The position numbers were made by a program, and so were the translations under genes. The notes beneath the pieces were generated by a model that worked only from the letters and a program-made list of their open reading frames with translations, was not told the DNA's origin and did no database searches. Source: Shewanella benthica (lineage in GTDB: Bacteria; Pseudomonadota; Gammaproteobacteria; Enterobacterales; Shewanellaceae). From it: a stretch of DNA of 64,000 bases. Where the stretch lies: NCBI GenBank assembly GCA_023284085.1, contig JAKVHY010000008.1:1-64000 (forward strand), read 5' to 3'. Shown one piece after another: positions 19,906 through 34,124 of the stretch; within the stretch, counting starts at the first letter, position 1, and each line of letters starts with the position of its first letter.

Positions 19906-20940
19906 CTATGCTTTTGCTGCTTCGATGATCTTGCGTGCCATCTCATCGGCAATAGAAGCTGTGGTGCGATCTTGCTCATCTGCTGCGGTAAAGATAGTCA
20001 TCAAGGTGTTGTAAATCTCTTCGACTTTCTTCGTCGATGCATTGGCATCATAGTTTTTTTCGAAGGAGACATTGATGATGCCACCGGCATTGATCACATA
20101 ATCCGGTGCATAAAGAATCTCCAGTTCTTTTAGCTTCTCTCCGTGGCGGGCTTCGGCTAACTGATTATTGGCACAACCTGCCACTATGCTGGCTTTCAGC
20201 AGTGGGATGGTTGTATCGTTGATCGTGGCGCCCAGAGCACAAGGGGCATAAATATCGACATCTTGATGGTAGATGTCCTGTGGGGCAACGACTATGGCTC
20301 CAAATTCGGCTGCTGCTTTATCCAGAGATGCCTGATGTATGTCAGTCACTATTAGCTCGGCACCTTCCTCATGGAGGTAACGACACAGGTAATAGCCAAC
20401 ATGACCCACACCTTGGACAGATATCTTGAGTCCTTTGAGTGAATCAACACCTAGTTTATGCTTTGCCGCGGCTTTTATGCCTAAATAAGTTCCCAGTGCG
20501 GTGAAAGGTGATGGATCGCCACTTTTTCCTTCGAGTCCAGCCATGTAAGGCGTTTCTTCATGGGCGATCATGATATCTTTGGTCGATACCCCAACATCCT
20601 CAGCGGAATAATATCTACCGCCCAGAGCGTCGATGCAACGCCCAAAGGCGCGGAATAGGGCTTCACGGTCTTGAAGCTTAGGATTGGCGATGATGACAGA
20701 CTTGCCGCCACCCATAGTCAGACCCGCGAGGGCATTCTTATAGGTCATGCCGCGTGATAGGCGTAACACATCGTTTAATGCCTCGTCATCTGACTCATAA
20801 TTCCACATCCTACAACCGCCAACTGCCGGTCCAAGATTGGTGTTATGAATGGCAATGATGGCTTTTAAGCCACTTTCTTTGTCTTGACAAAATACGACCT
20901 GTTCATGATCGTCGAAAGAGATATGATTAAATACAGCCAC
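19906..20940 (-). CDS. ldh: Leucine dehydrogenase-type Glu/Leu/Phe/Val dehydrogenase
   Basis: This NAD-dependent amino acid dehydrogenase (344 residues) deaminates a branched-chain amino acid to its 2-oxoacid, or the reverse. The substrate domain holds GPAVGGCRMW and the catalytic-lysine region LTMGGGKSVIIANP; the cofactor domain has the Rossmann motif VQGVGHVGYYLCRYLHEEGA and the later GCANNQLAE. Length and motifs fit leucine/valine dehydrogenases better than the longer glutamate dehydrogenases. The gene is alone, with its own terminator, and diverges from a DUF4826 gene across a 252-base gap in which I see no named site. Confidence 0.85.
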   Translation of the reverse strand: MAVFNHISFDDHEQVVFCQDKESGLKAIIAIHNTNLGPAVGGCRMWNYESDDEALNDVLRLSRGMTYKNALAGLTMGGGKSVIIANPKLQDREALFRAFGRCIDALGGRYYSAEDVGVSTKDIMIAHEETPYMAGLEGKSGDPSPFTALGTYLGIKAAAKHKLGVDSLKGLKISVQGVGHVGYYLCRYLHEEGAELIVTDIHQASLDKAAAEFGAIVVAPQDIYHQDVDIYAPCALGATINDTTIPLLKASIVAGCANNQLAEARHGEKLKELEILYAPDYVINAGGIINVSFEKNYDANASTKKVEEIYNTLMTIFTAADEQDRTTASIADEMARKIIEAAKA

Positions 20941-21192
20941 GTACTGTTCTCCACTTGGGGATGTAAACGCCAGAGCTCAAAGAGATACTCTGACGGCTTG
21001 TTATATTTATTGCAGAACGATAGCATTTAGCGATACTCTCAACAAAGTAAAGATTGGGATTAATTGTGATCTGTGTGGCAATCTAGCTTTCCACTTTACG
21101 TCAACGTAAAGATGTAGTGGCTTTAATGCCCAAATTGCATTAGCCAGCGAAGCGAAATCAATATGTTTACAATAATAAGATAGGAATTCAGT

Positions 21193-21636
21193 ATGACGGA
21201 ACAAGCAGTCGATCAAACTCAAGCGCTAACGGCAGAACAACAAGAAGAGCTGAGACAGGAGTGGATCAGAGAGCATTTTCAAAAGGCGAATAAATTCTTA
21301 GCTGAAAAAGGCATCATTCCTAGCAAGGTCATAGTCGATGAGAGCCGTTATCTGGCACCCTATGTCGCGGTTTGGAAGATGGAGTCTAAGCAGCCTAAGA
21401 AGCAGACTTTTTGGGTGATGTCCGGCGATCTACCCTCGGATTATGTCGATGTAAAAATGGCGGCAACAGCCCGTGATGCATTGCGTCACTTCTCTATGAT
21501 GTGGCAGTTGAAAGCCGAAAACTTAAAACAAAGTGGCGCCACAAGAGAGCCTACTCAAGCTAAGTTCGCTCAACTTTTGGTCTCTAGAGCCGAAAGTTTG
21601 TACCATATACATAACGATGAAAAGCTCTGGGGCTAG
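21193..21636 (+). CDS. DUF4826 family protein
   Basis: A 147-residue soluble protein with the DUF4826 pattern: EELRQEWIREHFQKANKFLAEKG, SRYLAPYVAVWKMES, FWVMSGDLPSDYV and ARDALRHFSMMWQLKAENL. No catalytic motif, signal or membrane segment is evident, and no function is known to me. It is transcribed away from the dehydrogenase gene and ends at a strong hairpin. Confidence 0.7.
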   Translation: MTEQAVDQTQALTAEQQEELRQEWIREHFQKANKFLAEKGIIPSKVIVDESRYLAPYVAVWKMESKQPKKQTFWVMSGDLPSDYVDVKMAATARDALRHFSMMWQLKAENLKQSGATREPTQAKFAQLLVSRAESLYHIHNDEKLWG

Positions 21637-21703
21637 CGGGAGAATATTCTCTGTATCAGAGGATATCAATCCATCAAATGTTCGCTGTTTTAAACGCAGA
21701 GCA

Positions 21704-21736
21704 TAAAAATGGCACCTCACTGGGGTGCCATTTTTG
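21704..21736. terminator. Bidirectional terminator
   Basis: AAAAATGGCACC and GGTGCCATTTTT form a perfect stem around TCACTGG-like loop bases, between two convergent genes. Confidence 0.9.
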
Positions 21737-21779
21737 ATTCTGCTGGCTTTAAGTGAGCTTAAGCCTAAAGGAACTCGGC

Positions 21780-22904
21780 TTAAGCTAAATAGTAATAGCC
21801 TAAGTTAAGCATGGTGAGCAGAAACTTTGTCATCTCAGGTGAGTCGGTTAAGCCGAGCACTTTATCATTGTCCAGGCTCATCTGATTGGCGATATAGGCC
21901 AGCTCATCTTGGTTTATGTTGAACTCGTACTCCTCACCGTTAATGAACAGACGTGATTGAGTATCGCCCTCGAGACAGATAACTTTTAAGCCACCAATTC
22001 GGACTAACTGAGCACCTTCCGCCAGAGCCGAAGTTAAATCTGTCGCCGAGTAATCTTGCTCGGGCTCGCACAAGTCCAGCTCGAAACGATTCTGACTCAG
22101 TAGTTGGCCTAACATCTGCTGGTAATGCTGAGGCTGTGCTAATAAGTCTTTGAGCAGATCCAGTATTCCTGTTTGATGGTCTATGGACAGACTTGCCGGC
22201 ATCTCAGGCTCATTTGCAGAGATAAAACGCTGTAAGCCCGTGTTGGTGTCAAGCAGATGATCCGCCAGTCCACTCATCAGCTCTTGCTGACTCGGCGCTC
22301 TAAAGCCTATTGAATAGCTTAGGGCCGTGGTGATTGTTTCCCCTCGATGTGGGTAGCCGGGGGGGATATACAGCATGTCGCCTTTTTCCAGCACCACATC
22401 AATAATAGGCTCGAAGTCGTCGATAAGTGCGGTATGGGTATCGCCACCACGGGGAGAGTAATCACCTCTAGCCCCCACTTTCCAGCGGCGTGTCCCTTCT
22501 CCTTGAAGCAGGAAAACGTCATAGTTATCGATATGAGGTCCAACGCCGCCGCCAGGTGTGGCAAATGACACCATGAGGTCGTCGAAACGCCAATCGGGGA
22601 TGAATCTGAAGGCTTCGACTAACGAGACTGAATCTGGGTGCCAGTGATTGACGGCTTGCACTAACAATTGCCAATTATCAACGCCAAATTGATCATATTC
22701 TTCTATGGGGCCCTGAATGATATCCCAGTCGTCTTTATTGGTGATGATAACCCGAGAAGATATCTCCTCCTCGCAGGCAAGACCCGCCAGCTCATCGGCG
22801 CTGATAGGATCGACAAAATCCGTGAAGGCATTTTTGATGACTAGGGGGGTCTGCTGCCAATGCTGCGCTAGGAAGTCTTGAGTATTGATATTCAGTTTAT
22901 ACAT
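21780..22904 (-). CDS. roxA: Ribosomal protein L16 arginine hydroxylase (JmjC/cupin oxygenase)
   Basis: RoxA (YcfD) is a 2-oxoglutarate- and iron-dependent oxygenase that hydroxylates an arginine of ribosomal protein L16. The 374-residue length equals the family. The iron triad is visible as His124 and Asp126 in GPHIDNYDVFLLQGEGTRRW and His186 in YIPPGYPHRGET; a C-terminal winged-helix-like dimerisation part follows. In E. coli the gene lies near purB with phoPQ between them; here it is directly beside purB with only a terminator in the gap, and phoPQ is absent. Confidence 0.9.
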   Translation of the reverse strand: MYKLNINTQDFLAQHWQQTPLVIKNAFTDFVDPISADELAGLACEEEISSRVIITNKDDWDIIQGPIEEYDQFGVDNWQLLVQAVNHWHPDSVSLVEAFRFIPDWRFDDLMVSFATPGGGVGPHIDNYDVFLLQGEGTRRWKVGARGDYSPRGGDTHTALIDDFEPIIDVVLEKGDMLYIPPGYPHRGETITTALSYSIGFRAPSQQELMSGLADHLLDTNTGLQRFISANEPEMPASLSIDHQTGILDLLKDLLAQPQHYQQMLGQLLSQNRFELDLCEPEQDYSATDLTSALAEGAQLVRIGGLKVICLEGDTQSRLFINGEEYEFNINQDELAYIANQMSLDNDKVLGLTDSPEMTKFLLTMLNLGYYYLA

Positions 22905-22925
22905 AGATGCTTATTGATAAGGTCA

Positions 22926-22960
22926 TAAAAAAGGCGGTAAGGATAAGCTTACCGCCTTTG
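22926..22960 (-). terminator. Terminator of purB
   Basis: GGCGGTAAG and CTTACCGCC form a 9-base stem with a T run on the minus strand. It separates purB from roxA. Confidence 0.85.
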
Positions 22961-22990
22961 CTGTCGTTTGTCTTATAGACTATTGAAGCG

Positions 22991-24385
<1,395 letters not shown>

Positions 24386-24388
24386 TTA

Positions 24389-25003
24389 TTATAGGGTGAG
24401 GCTTTTTTTAGCTATATCGACTATTGTTTTTCTGGCGAAGACAAGGTGTCTACGCTTGCCTCCTAATTGGCGCCATAATACTGCGCTGCGCATGGCAGAG
24501 AGTAATAGGGCTCGGATTTTTTCCTGTACCTGAGACTGTTGCAGATATTCAGGGTTACCCGATATCTGTATTTTAGGACCTAAGGTACTGATAATATCGC
24601 TGTAGATGCCGGCAAAATTGGCTACTACCTGCTCATCTGTGATGGCGAAGTGGTGCAGTTGACGGTGCACCTGATTGATTCTTTCGGCTAAGATCCCCAT
24701 GGCATTACCTCGGGACAGCTTGCGCTCCAAGGCCAAAACTCCGATAAGGTAACGTGTGACCTCTACATCTTTCTCTTTGCCGTCGCCTAACTGATTAACG
24801 ATCAGTTGATAGCCTTTTCTCAGAGCGACTTTGTCTGCGTAAACATCAGATGTGGTCTCAGGTTCAGTGACTAAAACCGTGTTCAGACTGGCCGCGAGAC
24901 TATCAGTATCAGCACTTCCGTGCCTGGCAATATGCTGCACCTGGGCGATGGCCTGTAAGATCCCTGCGAAGGCCATTGTGCGTTCATTCAGTTGCTCGTT
25001 CAC
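24389..25003 (-). CDS. hflD: High frequency lysogenization protein HflD homologue
   Basis: A 204-residue helical protein of the HflD/YcfC family, recognised from its opening ([23 protein letters not shown]) and from its fixed position between mnmA and purB. In E. coli it is a peripheral inner-membrane protein that affects lambda CII; the housekeeping role is unclear. It begins three bases after the mnmA stop codon, which implies translational coupling. Confidence 0.9.
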   Translation of the reverse strand: MNEQLNERTMAFAGILQAIAQVQHIARHGSADTDSLAASLNTVLVTEPETTSDVYADKVALRKGYQLIVNQLGDGKEKDVEVTRYLIGVLALERKLSRGNAMGILAERINQVHRQLHHFAITDEQVVANFAGIYSDIISTLGPKIQISGNPEYLQQSQVQEKIRALLLSAMRSAVLWRQLGGKRRHLVFARKTIVDIAKKSLTL

Positions 25004-25006
25004 GGA

Positions 25007-26137
25007 TTACTCTCTGATTAGTGAGTCGATGATGCCGCCGCCTAAGCAGAGCTCATCAGAATAGAAGACTGCCGATTGGCCTGGGGTCACCGCCGCAACA
25101 GGTTCATCGAAGAGGACTCTTATTATGTCTTCGCCTTTATCATTGGTTTCAAGAAACAGGGTACAAGCTACGTCTCGTTGACGATAGCGGGTTTTTACCG
25201 TGATTTTTGCTTCATTGATGGGGCCTTTTCTATCGACCCAGTGGAGCTGGTCAGCATAAAAACCCACCGACATTAATCTTGGGTGAGTGCCACCTTGGCC
25301 GACCACTAAGACATTTCTGTCCATCTCTTTATCGACAACATACCAAGGGTCGTCATTGCTGTTCTTCATTCCGCCAATACCCAGGCCTTTGCGCTGGCCT
25401 AAGGTGTGGTACATGAGTCCCTGGTGCTTGCCGATGACTTCGCCTTCTGCAGTTTCGATATTGCCGGGCTGGGCAGGTAAGAAGGTGCGTAAAAAGTCGG
25501 TGAACTTACGTTCGCCGATAAAACAAATTCCGGTACTGTCTTTCTTGTCATGGGTGATGAGACCCATCTCTTTGGCTATCTCTCTGACTTCACTCTTTTC
25601 GAGCTCGCCCACGGGGAAGAGAGAGCGGGAAATTTGCTCATGACTGAGCGTATAGAGGAAATAGCTTTGATCTTTATTGCCATCGACACCACGTAGCATC
25701 TGGCACTGGCCTGTTTCATCGCTGCGGCGTACATAATGCCCCATGGCGATATAATCCGCGTCGAGAATTTCATCGGCAAACTCGAGAAATGCTTTGAACT
25801 TGATCTCTTTGTTACAGATGATATCTGGATTTGGAGTTCGACCCGCCTTGTATTCGGCCAGGAAGTATTCGAACACATTGTCCCAATATTCCGCGGCGAA
25901 GTTGACGGTATGAAGCTTGATGCCAAGCTTGTCACATACCGCTTGGGCATCTTTTAGATCGTCTGCAGCAGCACAATATTCATCGGTATCATCTTCTTCC
26001 CAATTTTTCATGAAAAGGCCTTCAACCTGATAACCTTGCTTAAGTAGCAAGTAAGCCGAGACGGATGAATCAACACCGCCGGACATGCCGACAATGACTT
26101 TTTTACTGCTATTTGCTGTGGGTTCGATAAATGCCAT
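25007..26137 (-). CDS. mnmA: tRNA-specific 2-thiouridylase
   Basis: MnmA thiolates U34 of Lys, Glu and Gln tRNAs using ATP and a sulfur relay. The 376-residue protein has the PP-loop [15 protein letters not shown] at the N-terminus, the catalytic cysteines in [12 protein letters not shown] and [11 protein letters not shown], and the DQSYFLYTL motif. It is first in the tight mnmA-hflD pair. In E. coli nudJ lies directly upstream; here that place holds only a short remnant. Confidence 0.97.
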   Translation of the reverse strand: MAFIEPTANSSKKVIVGMSGGVDSSVSAYLLLKQGYQVEGLFMKNWEEDDTDEYCAAADDLKDAQAVCDKLGIKLHTVNFAAEYWDNVFEYFLAEYKAGRTPNPDIICNKEIKFKAFLEFADEILDADYIAMGHYVRRSDETGQCQMLRGVDGNKDQSYFLYTLSHEQISRSLFPVGELEKSEVREIAKEMGLITHDKKDSTGICFIGERKFTDFLRTFLPAQPGNIETAEGEVIGKHQGLMYHTLGQRKGLGIGGMKNSNDDPWYVVDKEMDRNVLVVGQGGTHPRLMSVGFYADQLHWVDRKGPINEAKITVKTRYRQRDVACTLFLETNDKGEDIIRVLFDEPVAAVTPGQSAVFYSDELCLGGGIIDSLIRE

Positions 26138-26273
26138 AGATCCTAAAAACCATTGAATGTGTTTTTAATCGCTGATTTGCTTAGAGAAGATTCCATGAAT
26201 CAAGCACAATATCTGCTATTGACCGTTTTCATACAAGGAGCAAAATAAGCGACTTTTTCGGGGGCGTATTCTA

Positions 26274-26372
26274 TCACGCATTATTGTTCGGAGCTAACTT
26301 GAGATAGTCATCATTGAGCACTTCCAGCGGATAGTGAATTTTGTTCAGGAAATCATCTATGCAAGAGAGTCC
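26274..26372 (-). pseudogene. nudJ: Apparent C-terminal remnant of nudJ
   Basis: On the minus strand one frame reads about 32 codons, including CIDDFLNKIHYPLEVLNDDY, up to a stop at 26274-26276. This resembles the tail of NudJ (E. coli has a GQRYPLEMIGDFN segment there). The frame is closed upstream by TGA at 26373-26375, and the Nudix box and all N-terminal parts are missing. The position between rluE and mnmA is exactly where nudJ sits in E. coli. The match is from memory and short, so it could be chance. Confidence 0.45.
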
Positions 26373-26401
26373 TCAAAGGCGTGGAGGTAAACTTGTCTAT
26401 G

Positions 26402-27121
26402 TTAGCCTTTGGCTTTCATATCCAGGATTCGGTATTGGCCGATATCGATATCGTCCAGACTCCATTGACCTATTTTATAACGGATCAGTCTGAGGGTGGG
26501 AAACCCTATATGCGCGGTCATGCGTCTCACTTGGCGGTTGCGACCTTCACAGATCTGAATCTCAAGCCAGGTGGTGGGAATATTTTTGCGTTCACGGATA
26601 GGGGGCTCTCGGTCCCACACTCTGGGTTCTAAGATGATGGATATCTTAGCGGGTAGCGTCATGCCATCTTTCAGTTTTACACCGTCACGTAATGTCTGTA
26701 GCGCAGCTTCGTCCGGTGCGCCCTCCACTTGAACCCAATAGGTTTTAAAGGTCTTCTTCTTCGGCTCGGTGATCTTTGACTGCAATTTTCCGTCATTGGT
26801 CAGTAGCAGTAAGCCTTCACTGTCTCTGTCTAGACGACCTGCAGCATAGACATCTTTCACGGCAATGAAATCCTTTAGGGTCTTTCGACCTTGTTCATCG
26901 GTAAATTGACAGAGCACATCGAAAGGCTTGTTGAACAGAAGGATCACAGGATCTTTAGCCGCAGGCTTGCTTCTGGCAGGTTTTCCAGCTTTCGACCCCA
27001 AGGTACCGTGTTTCTTATGGGCGCTGACTTTCTTCTTATCACCCCAGGTAGAGGCGTTATCTGCTGAGGGCTTAGCACGATTTTTTTTTAACTGTTTTTG
27101 ATGAGGAATAGTATGACTCAC
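26402..27121 (-). CDS. rluE: 23S rRNA pseudouridine synthase RluE
   Basis: This RsuA-family enzyme makes pseudouridine 2457 of 23S rRNA. The 239 residues hold the catalytic aspartate in [19 protein letters not shown] and the family motifs [12 protein letters not shown] and [23 protein letters not shown]. About 57 N-terminal residues are very basic and low in complexity (many Lys, Ala, Ser) and probably add RNA affinity; the core alone equals the E. coli protein. It diverges from icd, as in E. coli and Vibrio. Confidence 0.92.
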   Translation of the reverse strand: MSHTIPHQKQLKKNRAKPSADNASTWGDKKKVSAHKKHGTLGSKAGKPARSKPAAKDPVILLFNKPFDVLCQFTDEQGRKTLKDFIAVKDVYAAGRLDRDSEGLLLLTNDGKLQSKITEPKKKTFKTYWVQVEGAPDEAALQTLRDGVKLKDGMTLPAKISIILEPRVWDREPPIRERKNIPTTWLEIQICEGRNRQVRRMTAHIGFPTLRLIRYKIGQWSLDDIDIGQYRILDMKAKG

Positions 27122-29747
<2,626 letters not shown>

Positions 29748-29845
29748 AGTATAAAACCTAGTCGAAGTTGGTTTACCGCTTCGGCTTAGTTTTAGCCTGT
29801 GATGGCTCGACACCGTCAATAGGTTTCGGCTGTGAAAATCAGCCA

Positions 29846-29879
29846 ATAAAAAAGGCAGGGAGCTCCCTGCCTTTTTTTG
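29846..29879. terminator. Bidirectional terminator
   Basis: AAAAAAGGCAGGGAG and CTCCCTGCCTTTTTTT form a perfect stem between convergent icd and cspD. Confidence 0.92.
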
Positions 29880-29894
29880 ATCTTGGCCACTACA

Positions 29895-30101
29895 TTAATT
29901 AATTGTTGATATTACTGACGCGTGCATACCTTTTGGACCCGCTTCTACTTCAAATTGAACTGGTTGGCCTGCTTTTAGAGTTCGATAGCCTTCCATTTCA
30001 ATGGTAGAATAGTGTGCAAAAACATCTTCACCGCCAGCATCAGGGCAAATAAACCCGAATCCTTTGGCGTTGTTGAACCATTTAACAGTTCCGTTTGCCA
30101 T
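29895..30101 (-). CDS. cspD: Cold-shock-like protein CspD
   Basis: A 68-residue cold-shock domain with RNP1 GFGFICP and RNP2 DVFAHYS. CspD binds single-stranded DNA and RNA; in E. coli it is made in stationary phase and blocks replication. The assignment to CspD, not CspA, comes from its position divergent from clpS-clpA, which is the E. coli order, and from the [19 protein letters not shown] segment. Confidence 0.92.
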   Translation of the reverse strand: MANGTVKWFNNAKGFGFICPDAGGEDVFAHYSTIEMEGYRTLKAGQPVQFEVEAGPKGMHASVISTIN

Positions 30102-30224
30102 ACTTCCACTTCCTTCTGTTGTTTACTTACCAGTAAGATAGTAAAACTAAATGAGCGGGCTGATTCACCGCTTGTTGAACAGAATGAAAGCAGTTCGTAT
30201 GTAAGTCAAGCGTATCTTAACAAA

Positions 30225-30241
30225 AACTCAACATTTGAGTT
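30225..30241. promoter_or_regulatory. 17-base palindrome in the cspD/clpS gap
   Basis: AACTCAA-CAT-TTGAGTT is a perfect inverted repeat in the 244-base divergent region. It could be an operator or a short RNA hairpin; no known binding protein is recognised. Confidence 0.35.
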
Positions 30242-30345
30242 GAAAATTTGTATCAATTAGTGTGTGAAATATGAGATGTTGAGTAAAGGGTTGAAAATCT
30301 TTATATCGATTGGTACAAGGCATGACTAGAGGCTAATATTGAAAC

Positions 30346-30654
30346 ATGGGTAAAGTAGGAAATATTGAACACGTAGAAGAGCGTGTTGAATCGGAGCTGA
30401 TGCCACCTTCGATGTATAAGGTAGTGTTAAATAATGATGATTATACTCCGATGGATTTTGTGATTGAAATATTACAACTTTTTTTCAAGAAAAATGAACA
30501 CGAAGCCACAGATATCATGTTGGCCATCCATCATCAGGGCAAAGGAATTTGCGGTATTTTTCCATTTGGAATTGCAGAAACTAAGGTTGCCCAGGTAAAT
30601 CAATTTGCAAGACAAAACGAACATCCGTTACTGTGTTCTTTAGAGAAAGCCTAA
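30346..30654 (+). CDS. clpS: ATP-dependent Clp protease adaptor ClpS
   Basis: ClpS delivers N-degron substrates to ClpAP and also modulates ClpA choice. The 102-residue protein has the family core [21 protein letters not shown] followed by [20 protein letters not shown]. It lies 37 bases before clpA on the same strand, and the aat/bpt N-end-rule enzymes are a few genes downstream, so adaptor, unfoldase and both tagging enzymes cluster here. Confidence 0.97.
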   Translation: MGKVGNIEHVEERVESELMPPSMYKVVLNNDDYTPMDFVIEILQLFFKKNEHEATDIMLAIHHQGKGICGIFPFGIAETKVAQVNQFARQNEHPLLCSLEKA

Positions 30655-30691
30655 AGTTAGGTTTGTTACGTTGTATATTTAGGGGGTGCTT

Positions 30692-32950
30692 ATGCTAAAC
30701 AAAGATCTCGAAGTCACCTTAAACCTGGCGTTCCAGCAAGCCAGAGATGCGCGTCATGAGTACATGACGGTAGAACATTTATTGCTGGCCTTGATTGACA
30801 ACCCGGCCGCACAAGAGGCACTAGTCGCTTGTGGTTCTAATTTGAACAAGTTGAGGGAGGAGGTGTCCAGTTTTATTCAACAAACCACGCCCATCATCGC
30901 CGATCCTGAGGATGATAGAGAGACTCAGCCTACATTAGGCTTCCAGAGAGTACTGCAGCGGGCGGTGTTCCATGTACAGTCTTCGGGCCGCAATGAAGTC
31001 ACTGGTGCCAATGTGCTGGTTGCTATTTTTAGTGAACAAGAATCACAAGCGGTTTACTTATTACGCAATGCCGAAGTCACTCGACTCGATGTGGTCAATT
31101 TCATCTCTCATGGAGTGTCTAAGAACGAAGGCGACTCCGCAGCGAGTCAAGAGCGAATTGAAGATCATAGTGAGCCTGAAGAGGCGAAAAGCAAGCTGTC
31201 TGAGTTTGCCGATAATCTCAATGAGCGCGTAGAACAAGGGCATATAGATCCCCTTATCGGACGCAGCGAAGAGATTGAACGTGCGATTCAGATCCTTTGT
31301 CGCCGCAGAAAGAACAATCCGCTGCTGGTGGGCGAAGCCGGGGTGGGGAAGACGGCAATTGCCGAGGGACTTGCCTATCGTATCGTTAAGAATGAAGTGC
31401 CGGAAGTGATGAATGGTGTCACTGTCTATTCCTTAGATCTCGGGGCTCTTTTAGCCGGAACTAAGTACCGCGGCGACTTTGAGAAGCGTTTCAAGAGTCT
31501 GCTTAAAGAACTAGAAAACGATGAGAAGGCGATCCTGTTTATCGATGAAATCCATACCATCATAGGTGCCGGCGCTGCATCGGGTGGGGTGATGGATGCG
31601 TCTAACTTGCTAAAGCCTTTGCTGTCTAGCGGCCGGTTAAGATGTATGGGCTCGACCACGTTCCAGGAATATCAGAGTATTTTCGAGAAAGATCGTGCCT
31701 TGGCCCGACGTTTCCAAAAAATTGATGTTAATGAACCTTCCGTGGCAGAGACGACCAAAATATTGCGTGGACTCAAGTCTAAATATGAAGAGCATCATGG
31801 GGTGAGATACACCATGGCGGCTTTGAGTGTGGCGGCCAAATTGTCTGATAAACACATTAACGATCGTCATCTGCCCGATAAAGCCATCGATGTTATCGAT
31901 GAAGCCGGTGCCCGAATGGCGATGCAACCCCCGAGCAAGAGAAAGAAGACTATCGGTCAGAGTGAGATTGAATCAATTATTGCTAAGATTGCCAGAATAC
32001 CTGAGAAGTCCGTATCAGCCACTGACAAAGATATGCTGAAGAACCTAGACCGTAACCTTAAGATGGTGGTGTTTGGCCAAGATAATGCGATTGGAAGCCT
32101 TAGCGCTGCGATTAGACTGTCTCGTAGTGGGCTGAGTGGCGAAGAGAAACCCGTTGGTAGTTTCTTGTTCGCGGGTCCTACCGGTGTCGGTAAGACTGAG
32201 GTGACCAATCAATTGGCGAAATGTCTCGGGCTCAAACTGATCAGATTCGATATGTCCGAGTATATGGAGAGTCATACTGTGTCTCGCCTGATCGGTGCGC
32301 CTCCTGGTTATGTTGGCTATGATCAGGGAGGATTACTTACCGATGCGGTGATTAAAAATCCGCATTGTGTGGTGTTACTCGATGAGATTGAGAAGGCGCA
32401 TCCGGATGTTTATAACTTGCTGCTGCAGGTGATGGACCATGGCACCTTGACGGATAACAATGGCAGGAAAGCAGATTTCAGGCATGTCACCCTGGTGATG
32501 ACCACCAATGCGGGAGTGCAGGAGACGGTACGTAACTCCATTGGCTTTAAGCAGCAGGATCATAGCTTAGATGCATTGTCTGAGATCAATAAGATTTTCT
32601 CTCCAGAATTCAGAAACAGGCTAGATGAGATTATCTGGTTTAATCATCTGGATATGACCGTGATTGCTAAGGTTGTCGATAAGTTCTTAGTGGAATTGCA
32701 GGCTCAACTCGATGATAAATCCGTGACTCTGCATGTCAGTGACGAAGCGAGAACCCTATTGGCTGAGAAGGGCTATGACAAGTCTATGGGAGCAAGGCCT
32801 ATGGCAAGGGTTGTGACTGAGCTTATTAAGCGACCGCTGGCGGATCAGATATTGTTTGGTGATCTGGAGAAAGGGGGGGAAGCACACGTCGATGTTGTCA
32901 ATAATGAGATTGTGATCACCACCGACAGAGTGGAGAAGGTGCTGAGCTAG
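30692..32950 (+). CDS. clpA: ATP-dependent Clp protease ATP-binding subunit ClpA
   Basis: ClpA is the hexameric unfoldase of ClpAP. The 752 residues contain an N-domain that binds ClpS (residues 1-145), a first AAA module with Walker A GEAGVGKT and a second with GPTGVGKT, plus the ClpP-contact loop region in the second module. The ATG at 30692 follows AGGGGG by five bases and gives the family start MLNKDLE; the GTG at 30686 in frame is less likely. A terminator follows. Confidence 0.97.
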   Translation: MLNKDLEVTLNLAFQQARDARHEYMTVEHLLLALIDNPAAQEALVACGSNLNKLREEVSSFIQQTTPIIADPEDDRETQPTLGFQRVLQRAVFHVQSSGRNEVTGANVLVAIFSEQESQAVYLLRNAEVTRLDVVNFISHGVSKNEGDSAASQERIEDHSEPEEAKSKLSEFADNLNERVEQGHIDPLIGRSEEIERAIQILCRRRKNNPLLVGEAGVGKTAIAEGLAYRIVKNEVPEVMNGVTVYSLDLGALLAGTKYRGDFEKRFKSLLKELENDEKAILFIDEIHTIIGAGAASGGVMDASNLLKPLLSSGRLRCMGSTTFQEYQSIFEKDRALARRFQKIDVNEPSVAETTKILRGLKSKYEEHHGVRYTMAALSVAAKLSDKHINDRHLPDKAIDVIDEAGARMAMQPPSKRKKTIGQSEIESIIAKIARIPEKSVSATDKDMLKNLDRNLKMVVFGQDNAIGSLSAAIRLSRSGLSGEEKPVGSFLFAGPTGVGKTEVTNQLAKCLGLKLIRFDMSEYMESHTVSRLIGAPPGYVGYDQGGLLTDAVIKNPHCVVLLDEIEKAHPDVYNLLLQVMDHGTLTDNNGRKADFRHVTLVMTTNAGVQETVRNSIGFKQQDHSLDALSEINKIFSPEFRNRLDEIIWFNHLDMTVIAKVVDKFLVELQAQLDDKSVTLHVSDEARTLLAEKGYDKSMGARPMARVVTELIKRPLADQILFGDLEKGGEAHVDVVNNEIVITTDRVEKVLS

Positions 32951-32967
32951 TCGGTTAAAAAAGAGTA

Positions 32968-32997
32968 AAAAAAAGGCTGCAATTGCAGCCTTTTTTA
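32968..32997. terminator. Bidirectional terminator
   Basis: AAAAAAAGGCTGC and GCAGCCTTTTTT form a stem around AATT, between convergent clpA and infA. Confidence 0.9.
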
Positions 32998-33053
32998 ATA
33001 CGATAAACTAAAAAACCGGTTAGGCCGATTTTAAAAATCTTGTGATAGCTAAC

Positions 33054-33275
<222 letters not shown>

Positions 33276-33410
33276 TCAGTTATCCTGTTAGCCTTCAAAT
33301 GTTAAAAACGGGCATATCATGCCGCAATTTCACCTTGCTGTAAAGAGCAGGTTAACTTATCTGCGTTAAATAGTGCGCTCTTTGACCGCACATACTCAAA
33401 AACCAATAAA

Positions 33411-34124
33411 TTATTTCTCATCAGGTGTTTGCAGCCAGCCCGAGCTGGTTAATATTTGATAAGGAGTATAGTCTCTCTTATAGTTCATCTTTCTCGATTC
33501 ATCAATTTGGTAGCCTAAATAAACAAAATCTTTTCCCATCAATTTAGCCAGACGACATTGGAGCAGAATAAGCAAAGATCCTAAAGAGCGTTTGTGTTCT
33601 TCGGGAGCAAAAAAGCTATAGATTGCCGATAAACTGTGAGGCAGAATGTCGGTGACAGCCACCCCTACCAGCTTGTCAGCGCTCCATAGTTCAATAAATA
33701 CCGGGTCTAACCAACCAGAGCCAATGAAATGTTGATATTGCTCTTTAGAAGCCGGATACATGGGCCCATCACTGTGCCTTTGATTGATATAAGTTTCGTA
33801 CAAAGTATAGTGATATTCGGCTTGTTTGCCGATTATTTTCCATACCAGATCTCTGTTGTTTTTCAGGGTTCTTTTTTGTCGTCTCGAAGGGGTGAAAGTT
33901 GCGCTGGGTATACGAATGGGCAGGCAAGCGCTGCAATGGGGGCATTGGGGTTTGTAAATGGTGCTGCCACTGCGTCTAAAGCCCAGTGACAATAACTGTT
34001 CGAACAAGTTTATGTCGATACTCTCTTCCTGAAGCACCAGGAGTTGCTCCATTCGGGTGTCCAGGTAACTGCAGGGAAAGGTTTTAGTCACCCCTACTGA
34101 AACTTGTTGTGATTTAGAGCTCAA
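33411..34124 (-). CDS. bpt: Aspartate/glutamate leucyltransferase
   Basis: Bpt transfers leucine from Leu-tRNA to proteins beginning with Asp or Glu, making them ClpS/ClpAP substrates. The 237 residues hold [21 protein letters not shown], the cysteine pair in [18 protein letters not shown], and the GNAT-type core. The open frame runs upstream to 34169, but I place the start at the TTG of 34124: GAGG lies six bases before it and homologues begin here. This start lies inside the last codons of aat, so the two are translationally coupled. Confidence 0.9.
   Translation of the reverse strand: MSSKSQQVSVGVTKTFPCSYLDTRMEQLLVLQEESIDINLFEQLLSLGFRRSGSTIYKPQCPHCSACLPIRIPSATFTPSRRQKRTLKNNRDLVWKIIGKQAEYHYTLYETYINQRHSDGPMYPASKEQYQHFIGSGWLDPVFIELWSADKLVGVAVTDILPHSLSAIYSFFAPEEHKRSLGSLLILLQCRLAKLMGKDFVYLGYQIDESRKMNYKRDYTPYQILTSSGWLQTPDEK

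Noticed and set aside
25287..25643. 118-codon plus-strand frame inside mnmA
   Set aside because: Antisense to conserved mnmA; proline- and tryptophan-rich composition typical of a shadow frame.
32998..33053. Possible serine tRNA between clpA and infA, as in E. coli
   Set aside because: The 56-base gap is too short and shows no cloverleaf.
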